Shown here in pieces: positions 27,401 to 47,355 of a DNA stretch of 64,000 nucleotides. The notes below the pieces were generated by a model that was not told the origin of the DNA, made no database searches, and saw only the letters and a list, made by a program, of their open reading frames with translations. This stretch comes from Piscicola geometra. Its lineage: Eukaryota > Annelida > Clitellata > Hirudinida > Piscicolidae. The position numbers were made by a program, and so were the translations under genes. The DNA is taken from contig OX030964.1 of the NCBI GenBank assembly GCA_943735955.1, positions 3,442,099 through 3,506,098 of the forward strand, given 5' to 3'. Every line of letters starts with the position of its first letter. Position 1 is the stretch's first letter.

Positions 27401-30400
27401 TTATCTGAAAGAGTTTAAGGTTTTGCTTAAAAGTGCATCCAAATAAGCATAGTACCCAAAAAATTCAAAATCCATAAACGAAAATACCTTAGTGTTATTG
27501 GTGAGTTCTCGCGGCAAATGACCTTCGGAGTTTCGGCAAGATGGATCGGCCCCCCATCTCAGTAGGACTTGCACCAGGTAAAGTTGATGGTCAAATACAT
27601 CATCGTGAAGCCCGTATGTGTCACTTCTTTTGCCCGGTTTGTTTGCCGAATCTTCGCCAAAATAACGGGTTTTTGGCTTCGCATCAAAATTCTGGTTCCA
27701 GTCCTTTAATTTTTTTTTATATGAGTCAATATAAAAGGGACTTTTAAGACTGGTCGCCAAATGCAAGGCTGTGTTTCCATTTCCTGTTTTTGAAGTGATC
27801 ATTTGGTAGAGTAGTTGTTTGGACGACGTGGAGCTGGTAGAGGAGGCTGTAAGATTATAAAGAATTTTATTTGTATTTTGAAAGAGTATTTAGAGTTTAT
27901 TTAAGTGTATTATAATAACGTATTTAAAGGTGATACAATATACAAATATGCAAACGTATATTTAAGACTTGTCTTTTAAATGGCGATATACAAATGATTA
28001 TATTTGTCATACAATAATTTTAAAATTAAAAAAAAATTCAGTTTAAAAAACAACTTTTCGAAATACACCATTATGAGAATCAAAAATTTAAACATCGATA
28101 TTATTTTCCTTTTCACGTAAGATTAAAAACTAAATCATTCTCTAACAATTGGAAGCCAGGTCCAAGAGGAGATGGGCGATTGTAAATGCCGAGGTGTTGA
28201 TAGCCATGTGGAAGGCCGTCATGCCAGACTTGATGTCCTGTAAGGTGGGAGAGAGTGGATAGATGGAAACTCGCTTTAGAAAAAAGATTATGTTCTAAGA
28301 ATATTTTGTTTGATTTGTGGTGTCTGTCATTCTCAGAAGATAATGGACTTGCATACAAAATATTTACGTTATAAAAAAAAAATTCACCTCTTTGACGATG
28401 TCAGCTCCTCTCCGCACAAGCGCCTCTACCACAGCAGCACTGCACACCCTTCCATCCAGGCCTGGAAGCACTCTGCCGTGAGTCAGTATGCTCAGATGAA
28501 GAGCCGTTCTACCTGGAAGGAAGAAAATAAAAAGGATTGGATGAATAAAAAGTTAATTTGGTTTTAAACTAGTTAAAAGTGAAATATTGTTTTGTTAAAA
28601 TAAATCAATCTTTTCAATAAAAGCGTAGATTTTTTAAAGAATACCATTTCACCTTCGCTGTCCAAAACGTCAACATCAAGCTCATCACTTCTAAGGAGTT
28701 CTCTCAAACAATCCAGCCATTTTTCTCCTTTCGAAGCTGCAAAGTGGACCGGAAACAAGAACTCGATTGAAGATCTGTGGTTACCGACGTCATTGATTTT
28801 CTTCTTTATGATCTTTTGGTTTGGATTGGCGCCTTTTTTGAGAAGTTGGTGGAGCATCGAAGTTTGGTTTTGAAGGACGGCCAGAACAAGAGGCGTCTGA
28901 TTATTAGATGAAATAATTTTTTATGATTAGAAATTAATTTTAAAAAAATAAAATAATTAATTATTATTTAGTCCTATCGAACTCGAAAAAATAACTCAAT
29001 TAAAAGTATTAACAAACTTGTTTAAGGTTATTCTGTGAGTTAATTATTCCTTCAACATTCTCCACATTAGCTTCTCTTGTGGAGTTTCTTCCACTATCCA
29101 GTACCTCCATGATTACATTGAACGCTCCTAAATCTTCATGGATTATAGCACGGTGCAACATGCTGTAAGAAAATACAAGTTTTGGACTAAGCTAAAGGTT
29201 TATAGGAATTAAAATAATGATTTTACATCAAATTTTACTTTTTTAAAACAATTAAAATTAAAAATTTTCTTAATTTTTTTATTAGAAATTATATGTCACA
29301 CCAAAAATTCATAATAAAAATAATTTCGAACCATCTCCGTCATAACGACACTAACCTATCTCCATCAGAATCTTTAAACCCAATCTGTTCAAACTCAATT
29401 TTCCCCACTCCACCCATCTTCCAACCATCATTTTGCAACGAACCATTACAACAACCATTATTCTGCAACGCACAATTAGAGCAACCACCATTTTGCAGCC
29501 CATCATTAAAAAAACCACAATTATTTTGCAGCCCATCATTAAAAAAACCACAATTATTTTGCAGCCCATCATTAAAAAAACCACAATTATTTTGCAACCC
29601 ACCATTAAAAAAACCACAATTATTATGCAACCTTCCATCACAAACACCATTATTTTGAGAAGAAGCCAAATTATCAAAAAATGTTTCGTTTTTTTCCACA
29701 ACACCCGTTTCATTGTTTCCATTGATGGTGTTGTGATGGTTAGTTGGACCGAAGGATGGGGTATCCGTGGCTCCGATTTCAACATTATTCAAAGCGTCTT
29801 GCCATTGGGCTAGCGACATCAACTTCTCAAGAATATTGAATCCTAATTCTTCTTCAAATTCGTTTGGTAGTAGTTGAAGCTGTTGTTGTGGTTGTGAATG
29901 TTGTTGTGATTGTTGCTCTTGTTGATTCTCTTGTAGTATTATTTCTAGCTTATTTGGCTTTCTAGACTGCTTTAATGTTATTTCCGGTGGCGGGAAAAAC
30001 ATAACGTTTGGGTCCTCCAACTGTGTTGCTCCAGCAGTTTCTGGGTCAAGGTACTTAATTAGGTCATCTTCATCATCATCAAGACCCTCATACGTCACGA
30101 AGGCTTCTGGACTGACGTCAGAGGGCGTGGAGCGTATGTTGTCGACGTCATCGTCGTTGTTATTTGTACTAATGTTGTTATAATTATTGTTGATATTATT
30201 ATTATTATTATTAATGTCGTTAATGTTGTTATTATTATTGTTATTATAATTATAATCTTTGTTGAAACCCTCATTTTCGTGGTCTTCGTAGTCGTTGTTG
30301 AAATCATTGTTATTACTGTTATAACTATTTGTATGAATGTTGTAAGTCTTTGGCAGAGCATTTTTGCTAATAATTATATCTTTTTTGATGTCAACATGTC

Positions 30401-33282
30401 CATAAGAATGTAATTCATTAAGAAAATAACTATTGTTATCGAAAATATTAAGAGTACTATGATTTATATTTTTAATATAATTATTTGGAATATCATGATT
30501 TATATTTTTATTATAATTATTTGGATTATCATGGTTTATATTGTTATTATAATTTATTTCAATTTCGTTAGTTGTAGTTTTATTTTCCATTCCATTTTCA
30601 TGATCGATGTAAATCGGGTCACTTTTGAGTTGCACAAAGCCATTTTCAATGAAGTTTCTATAAAAGAAATATTGACTCGGAATAAAAAAAAAGTTAAGAA
30701 TTAAATGAATAAAAACTGTTTTTAAATAAGACATTGATGGATTCATAAAGATTTTAAACTTTTTTCAATGAATCAGATTTTATTGTTAAATAAGCGATGG
30801 AAACCCAAGACTATAGAACCCGGGTGACACCAAAATATGCGAGAAAAATATCACTAATTATGATTTTAAGTTAATTTATCATTTTAAAACAAGCTTCTTA
30901 TTCTTCTTATTCAGATATACTGTGAATTTTCAATTTTATAAAGTATCTCATATAGGAAAATGATTTTAGATTTAATCTTGGCTATAAAAAATCTCGTCTA
31001 ACCATTAAATCGCTCAATATAAAGTTTATTCATTTAAATTTTTATATATTGAAACAATTAAAACAATTTTTATTTTTAATTTATGTTTGATACTTTTTGG
31101 AAGAAAAATTTATATACATTAAATAATTTGAATTGTGTATAAAAATTGGATAAACCGGGTCCAAAAACTAGCGTGGTACCTGAATCATAAGTAGGATACC
31201 CGGGTACCCATTTCCACTCCTATATTGATAGCATGTAATTGCAAATAGTAAATCATGATAGGGTAAATCATAAACAAACTTAAAGTCTTCATGATTTTCG
31301 GCAAATTCTTTCATTAAATCTTCCATCGGAGCTATATCCAAAGTTTCCTTCTTTCTGCCAACCTCGCTTGATTGTTCAAAGAATAATTAGATAATAATGA
31401 TAATTAATTAATCATTAAATAATGGACTGCAGTTATAATTAACTGAGCACAAATGAGATGTGACTAAGCTTGAGAAAAGTTTAAATAAGAACTGGAAAAA
31501 CCTATTTCATGTCTTAAAAATGCATTGAAATTTATTCGAATGGTTGCGTGTGTAATTTATTGCTGTCAAGTAGACAATAAGGCCCACCGCAAGCCTAACC
31601 AGAATGTTTGAATCTTCTGAGCTTTTAAATTTAGCCGCAGAATTACAATTTACGAGAAATTCACTTAGTAGCTTAAAATAGAGAAGAAAACAATAAATTT
31701 AATTTTAACCATATACAAAAATAACCCGCCAATAGTTAAGGGAATCTCAAAGTGATACGCATGAATATAAAGTTTTCAGCCACATAAGTATTTTTAATCG
31801 ATGAAAAATTTGAATATTCAGTCGCAGAAGATTTAATCACCCTGAATACCTACCAACTCACCTTTCAACCAAACCAGAAAACATCTCGCTTTCATTATAG
31901 CTATCATGAAGTTTGTCTTTCTCAACCAATAAATTTGTACAATTTTCATCTTTAACAGATTTTTTTCCGGAATAATTTTTATCAAATTCCTTCAGCAGTT
32001 TTTTGTCTTCACACTTTGGTTTGTAATGTTGGTGTTCAGATAGGTTCAAATCAGGCCGTGTCTTAACCATTAATTCGCTCTCTAAATTCAAATTGCAATT
32101 TGGTTCAATCGGATATGCTTGCGTTTGAAATTGGTTTGGGTTTTCACAATAGTTGGTGAGAATAGGCACGCCCTTAGCATTGTTTATGTCTTTGAATTGC
32201 CCATTGTTCATATGGCTCTTGGTACCATTAGGTATGCTTTGTAGTGTGTTAGTTCTTTTGGTTGTCTGGTGGTTTGTGTTTTTGTTTGTTTCATTAGGTG
32301 CAAATCTATAAGAGAGTGGGTTGTTTCTGGTTGTGTTTGTTATATGCTTAGTTACACTGTTATTGTTCTCGTTGTTATTCAAATCATTCTTTATAACCAA
32401 CATCACATTTCCAGAAGAGTCACTATTGTGATAGTGTGTTTTATGCGAGTTTTCAGATAAGTTAGCAAAATTTTCAAAGTTACAATTCTTGTAAAGAACA
32501 CTTTCCCTTTGGTTTACGGTGTTCCCGTCATGTGTGTAAGGACCACTTTGCAGGTTTAATGATCTGTTGGGAGTATTGTAGGCGTTGTTGCTGCTCACAC
32601 TGCCGTAATTGAGAATAGGGAGGGAGTGATAGAATGGATTCCTGTAGTAAGTAGAAGACTCTCTTGGGGACATTTCTTGATTAGAAAACCAATCATAGTT
32701 GTTTCCTTGTATTTGGGCAGAGCTCTGAGGGTAAAAGCTAAGATTTGGAGTTGGCAGCATTTGTTGACAAGGTCTGGGTGGGTGGGTGGGAGAGTTGCTA
32801 GTTTTGCATTTTCTTTCTCGAATTTTCTGGATGGAAAATCCATTGCCAAAACATCCAGCATTGTAGACTCCATCAGGGATGGCCATTCCGTCCTGAAATG
32901 TCATCTCGCCGAATCTGTTGTGGCTCTTTTCGTTGATGGGAGAATTCTGGAGGTCTCTCGCTAGACTGCTTCCAACAGTCTCAAAACTAGGAATGGACGG
33001 GTTGTTGAAGGCAGGTTTGACGAATTTAGAAGGTGGTTGGAGGTCGGAGGGATGCCGCTTGTGGCTCGGGAGACCCCCGTCTGGACCTCTGCATCTCATG
33101 GGAAACTTCTCACACATCAGGGAGTCCATCATCGCTTCCAAACTTACTGCTTCATTCCTCGTGCCGTGGTCTGGAGTTAGTTTCAGACGCTCCAACATTT
33201 CCTCCGTGATCGTCAGCCGCTCTTCGGTCATTTCGCTGGCGTTTTCAGACAAAGAGCGCATTGGATCTAAGAGAAAAGTCAT
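27401..33282 (-). CDS. Bcl3/IkappaB-zeta-like nuclear IkappaB with ankyrin repeats, 7 exons
   Basis: Exons 31862-33282, 29356-30657, 29018-29162, 28653-28896, 28388-28512, 28147-28237, 27401-27846; every phase agrees, giving 1257 residues. The C-terminal third (from about residue 904) is an ankyrin domain: DGDSMLHRAIIHED, QNNLKQTPLVLAVLQNQTSMLHQLLKKGANPNQ, PVHFAASKG, GRTALHLSILTHGRV, VVEALVRRGADIVKEDIKSGMTAFHMAI, GNGNTALHLATSL and LVQVLLRWGADPSCRNSEG. The DGD start and the KSGMTAFH / GNGNTALH order resemble IkappaB-zeta and Bcl3, which act in the nucleus on NF-kappaB dimers. The first two thirds are not recognisable: Ser/Asn-rich, polyAsn, and an 11-residue tandem repeat (LQNNCGFFNDG). It is far longer than known IkappaBs. 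The 5' end is uncertain: TTTCTCTTAG just inside the assumed start at 33282 looks like an acceptor, so an upstream exon is possible. Confidence 0.84.
29433..29650 (-). repeat. 33-bp coding minisatellite in the IkappaB-like gene
   Basis: Five or more in-frame copies of a 33-bp unit encode LQNNCGFFNDG, giving Cys spaced every 11 residues. The last copies are degenerate (SNCALQNNGCCNG). Confidence 0.88.
30100..30590 (-). repeat. AAT-rich coding tract (polyAsn) in the IkappaB-like gene
   Basis: Degenerate AAT/AAC triplets in exon 2 encode long Asn runs. The frame stays open for 1.3 kb and joins the ankyrin exons in phase, so the tract is read as coding. Confidence 0.8.
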
Positions 33283-34280
33283 ACTTGTGGATACGATTCT
33301 AGTTTAGATTATTTGGCTTTCTATTTAGAACTAAAGTTTCGATTCTTTTAGAATAAACGGAAGGTAAGAACTATGCATAAATGATGCACGTCATTAAACC
33401 TTCGATTTCTCAAACTATACGAACTCATTAAAATAACTTTCACCTTTATATAGTCGAAGCCATTCCAATAGCTACACAAAAGAATAGTACATAGCCTAAG
33501 TATGCACTTATCAAAATAGATATAAATATCTCAATAAATGGTAAATATTTGAGTTACGCCTATAATAATTACAATAAATGTTAACGTAATTTATAAGCGT
33601 TGGTTCTAATGACTCATGAGGTTATAGAGCTTATAAATGGCACCATTTATACAGATTTATTTTAATTACTTCCATCCGTTTGCTACTGTAGTGTCTCAAT
33701 TTCCTGATACTTTTCATTAAAATATTTTTATTTTTTAAACAACTTAATATATCTATTATTTAGCATTTTTTCGAAAAAACATTTGGTTAAAACGCCAGAA
33801 ATTATATTTATAAAAGAGATAAAAAAGGATAAAAGAAAAAATGAATGAAGCCCAAACAAAAAGATTTGAGAAAAATCGGTTCTTTTTTCTCACAACCATA
33901 ATTTACTGAATGGAAGACATAAATCGTCATTATTGAATCACTCTCTGCCCCACACAAAAAACACATTTATACCTACCGCTCCCTCAACGAATTTCTCAAT
34001 AAAATAATTTTGAAAATGAGCATTACGATAATAAATTTAACAAAAAGCAACCACAAAAACGCACTTAACCACCTAATTTTGGCTTTTCGGAGTGCGGGTA
34101 AATGCGCTAACGAGGAGCGGGTGAACGGGAATTTTCGCGTTTGAATGATAACCTAAAATTGAGTGGTTTGAGGTTTAATAGTTTATTCAAATTAATTTAG
34201 TCAAAATGTAGAATTTATTTTTTATATCTTTCCTTTCGGGGTGTAGAAACTGAATGTCTTTGAATTATATATAATTATTT
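33283..34280. other. Upstream region of the IkappaB-like gene
   Basis: About 1 kb between the HAUS1 polyadenylation signal and the IkappaB-like coding start. It is AT-rich apart from a short CpG-containing stretch at 34085-34140 (GCGGGTAAATGCGC, GGAGCGGGTGAACGGG). No further coding exon is visible. Confidence 0.5.
34127..34136. promoter_or_regulatory. kappaB-like site GGGAATTTTC
   Basis: Matches the NF-kappaB consensus GGGRNWYYCC at nine of ten positions. It lies in the GC-richer patch about 850 bp upstream of the IkappaB-like coding start. IkappaB genes are commonly NF-kappaB targets; function here is inferred. Confidence 0.35.
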
Positions 34281-34286
34281 TTTATT
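34281..34286 (-). terminator. Candidate polyadenylation signal for HAUS1
   Basis: AATAAA on the minus strand, 27 bases after the HAUS1 stop codon, followed by AT-rich sequence. Confidence 0.6.
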
Positions 34287-34312
34287 GGTGTAATTATTTG
34301 ACTGCAATGAAA

Positions 34313-36738
34313 TCATTGGGCATCACTGATACAGGCGATGTACTGCTTCAACTCATTTTGAACACTTTCCTGAAAAAAATCAATTTCAAAACTGGAAAAA
34401 AATTGAAGAAAAAAATTCATTATTCTAAAATATTGAATATTTAAAAATTTAAATAATAAAATGATAATATATAATTATATAAATTAAGAAAATTAAATTT
34501 AAATATTTTCTTGAATGGTAGAAGAGTAAGCCACACCAATTCCTGTTTGGCCTTTTCTATTTCTATTTTCGACAAAGTCAAATCCTAAATAAATGAGGAT
34601 AGTGCAAGTTTCTAATAAAAGTATAAAAATTATAAAAATCACATAATAACAACACTAACGTCACAGCTAAATAGGCATATAATACTGCAAAATACACAAG
34701 AAAAACTCAATAACACCCATACAACACAAAAAAAAATACATACAATACTATACAAAAATAAAAATAGAGAACTACACACAACACACAAACGACACTATAC
34801 AACACACGTAAACAACAACACATTTAAAAAATACACAACAACACATAGAAAACAACACAACACACATACAACACTGACTGCAGGCAGGGAGCGGTACGCT
34901 TTAATCTTTTTTCTTAGACCTTCCAGCTTTTCCTTCTCTTCTCTTAGTTGCTGGAAATTAAAAATAAATATTTTAATAATTTTCATATTTATATAGCGCT
35001 TAGTTAAGCAACAGATTCGCTCTTATTAAAATACTTTATATATAATGTATTTATTACTTTAATAAAAGTTTTTTTTTTAAATTGTAAAATTAATTTTTTA
35101 TCAAATTAATATTGAAAAAAAAATGAATATTATGGATGAGCAAAACAATGGAGATGATCAAGGAAGCCACCTGTCCTTTCACGACAATGTTGCGGTGGTG
35201 GAGTGATTCAGTTAAGCCCCTCTTCTCAAGTTCTGCCTGTGAAAAATAAAGTAAAAATTATTAATTAATTATATTTAAATAAAAAGTCTTAAAAATTATG
35301 TTTTACAATTTTAATTCTTCAAATATTGAGATTTTATTTTTAATTTACCTGTGTTTTCGAAGTATTAGTTTTGTAATGGCTGATTTTTTTCTCAAGAAAT
35401 TCTGGCTTTTGAGATTTTAATTTTCTGGCTTCTGCATTGTTCTCTGATTGCTGTGTTAACTGACTTGAGAGTCTGTGGTGAAGGATGGATGAGTGAATGA
35501 GGAACTGATGGATGGATGATGAGTGAATGAGAAACTGATGGATGGATGGATGAGTAATTGATTTTTGGATGATTGAATGAGGAATTGATGTATGGATATG
35601 TAAACTGATGGATGGATGAGTGAGAGAGTCGTTACACATAAATGAAATAACTTCGAATGTGATTTAATTCTGCAAATTGAATTTTTTCTCTTCTAAAGAA
35701 GACCAATTAATTATAGTTACTAATTGAACCAATTATTTATTTACTAATTGAACCAATTAATTATATTTACTAGTTGAAAAAATTAATTATAGCTACTAGT
35801 TGAACCAATTCATTATAGTTAATAATTGAACCAATTAATGATAGTTAATAATTGAACCAATTCATTATAGTTAATAATTGAACCAATTCATTATAGTTAC
35901 TTATTGAACCAATTCATTATAGTTAATAATTGAACCAATTAATTATAGTTATTAATTGATCCAATTAAATTGAGTACCTGCCAAGCTGGCCAGATGTGCT
36001 GAGAAGGTCCTGTTGCTTGCTCACAAGCCCCTCCAACACCTCCTTCTCTCTCTTAATCGCCTCCTTCAAAACCCTCTCTTCTCTCACTTTGTCTAGCATC
36101 CCCAAGCTTATGCTGATGGAGTACACATTGAATTTAGTTATATTTAAGAATAAAATATAATACAATGACTATTTATATATTTATTAATGAATATGCAAAT
36201 ATCTAACCAGGTTTCATCAGGGTTGCTAACAGAAAGTTGACTAGCACAATCGGCAATGATTTCAATGTTGCATTTTATTTTTGCATCCAAGGAATCAAGT
36301 GGGAACCTCAATCTACCGAAAAAGTCATCTAGCCTTTTGCCTGATGGTTTAACGTTTTTTTATTATTCTTAAGAATATTTTAAAACTAACTAGTGAAATA
36401 TTAGTGAAAACTATTTTTTCATATTTAAATAAAAACGAAAAAGATTTTTTAACAAACTTTCATCTTCGTAGAATTGTATACTGGAATCAAAATCTTGAAT
36501 AACGTATTCCATCTTTTTGTTTGCCAGCCTGCTTTGCAGCATCATTCCATGCAGATACTCAACCGTTGTTTCATTCACTTCAAAGTTCTTACATGTTTCT
36601 TCTTTGAAAATTTCGTTTTCTAGCCATTCCTTAACCTCAAAATTAAGAAAAAACAATTCAAAGTTGAGTGAATAAATGTTTTAAATAAGTCGAATCATTT
36701 ATATAAAATAAACTCACTTCTTTATACTTGAATTCCAT
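34313..36738 (-). CDS. haus1: HAUS1, augmin complex subunit 1, 9 exons
   Basis: Exons 36718-36738, 36458-36635, 36208-36340, 35978-36112, 35349-35472, 35171-35236, 34879-34950, 34537-34584, 34313-34369. All phases agree and give 277 residues, almost the same as human HAUS1 (278). The N-terminus MEFKYKEVKEWLENEIF and VNETTVEYLHGMMLQSRLAN, then YVIQDFDSSIQFYEDESKRL, follow the VAAWL...VNPRTTEILHHL...YLVIEDL...EYESEAKYL pattern. The rest is coiled coil, ending KLEGLRKKIKAYRSLP and KIEIEKAKQELESVQNEL, like the HAUS1 C-terminus. HAUS1 is part of the eight-subunit augmin complex that recruits gamma-tubulin to existing spindle microtubules. The first coding exon has only seven codons. Next to IQUB, 0.57 kb downstream and in the same orientation. 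Confidence 0.9.
34985..35030 (-). mobile_element. SINE/LINE 3'-tail fragment in HAUS1 intron
   Basis: On the minus strand it reads AGAGCGAATCTGTTGCTTA then ACTAAGCGCTATATAAATAT. This is the same GAGCG...GCGCTATANAAA layout as the LINE 3' end near 47330 and the SINE at 56627-56665. Confidence 0.5.
35701..35972. repeat. About 27-bp AT-rich tandem repeat in HAUS1 intron 4
   Basis: About ten to eleven copies of a unit near AATTGAACCAATTCATTATAGTTAAT. It ends six bases before the donor of exon 4. It is distinct from the purine-rich satellites elsewhere. Confidence 0.85.
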
Positions 36739-37310
36739 TTGTTACAAATGATTTGTAGCTCTCTTATTTTTATAACATTTAAAAGCACCGCTTTAGGATT
36801 AAAAGTAAACTCAGAATTTAATAAAAAAGTAAAAGCAAAGTATTTTTTAAATCCGGAATTAATATTTATACCTTCGAATTAGTTTATTAAACATAAAAAT
36901 TATTATTTCTAAAATAAATAATTTAAAAAGTCAATATAAAATTTTTATGTAGAAACATTACTGAATAAAACATGTTGAAAAATATCATGAAAAAAATTAA
37001 CGTCAAACAAACTTCAAAAAACACACTATTTAAAAAAAAATTCTTTAAAACTCGAATTTTAATTGACCCAGTATTCCACTCTACTGCCACCAGTTTTACA
37101 GCACCACATCATTACATCTCCATTTTTATTCCACTCCAACATCATCCTGCCCCACAATCATCCATTCGTCAACCATTATTCATCCGTCCACTATTATAAA
37201 TCCAATATCCATCCCCATTAACCCACGATCGTCCAACCATTCCACAACCCTCATCCGTTCCACACCCCACCATCCCATCATCATCATCCCAACCCCACCC
37301 TCCTCCATCA
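36739..37310. other. Spacer between HAUS1 start and IQUB stop
   Basis: Contains the IQUB 3' UTR and the HAUS1 upstream region. An AATAAA on the minus strand (about 36883-36888) could end the IQUB transcript. Otherwise AT-rich, with ATC/CCA-rich sequence near 37080-37300. Confidence 0.45.
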
Positions 37311-46876
<9,566 letters not shown>

Positions 46877-47289
46877 TTTAATTTTAGAATAGAAAATCTT
46901 TTAACTACTCAAAAAATAGAAACATACAAAATTTCAAATATAAAACAACTAAATAGAAATAATTTTTTTATGTTTCAACAGCTTTGCTCCATCGTCCGGA
47001 ACTCAGAAAAATAATTGATATAACATACTGCTAGTTTATTATCAAAAAATGTTTTTCATTTTAATTTGAACAAGACAAGTATTTAAATTTGTATCAATAG
47101 CAACGTAAAAACAAAGACATGACATTCTTTTTACAAAATAAAAAAGTTGTGTTCTGTAAAAAAATGAACTATCCAAACTAAATAAAATGTCATAGTTTTG
47201 TTTTTTTAAAAAAACATAATAAACTATCTAACAAAATATTATTTACCGATTGTTTTTCTTGCAACAAGACTCTTGTTACAAGAGCTTCA
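46877..47289. other. Spacer between IQUB and the LINE
   Basis: AT-rich sequence with no ORF. It should contain the IQUB promoter and 5' UTR; no TATA box stands out. Confidence 0.5.
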
Positions 47290-47355
47290 ATCAATCAATC
47301 AATCAATCACTAATAATTTGTATAGCGCCCTTTACTAAGCGAACAAAAGCGCTCA
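47286..47355 (-). other. LINE 3' end: conserved tail plus (GATT)n
   Basis: On the minus strand: GAGCGCTTTTGTTCGCTTAG, then TAAAGGGCGCTATACAAATT, then (TGAT)n. The GAGCGCTT...GGGCGCTATANAAA layout recurs in dispersed copies at 34985, 45228 and 56627. Confidence 0.75.

Noticed and set aside
33942..34110. An upstream coding exon of the IkappaB-like gene
   Set aside because: I looked for an open frame with a donor matching the 33272 acceptor and found none I could support.
35400..36700. A generic unidentified coiled-coil gene
   Set aside because: Replaced by HAUS1 once all nine exons closed in phase and matched the family's length and motifs.
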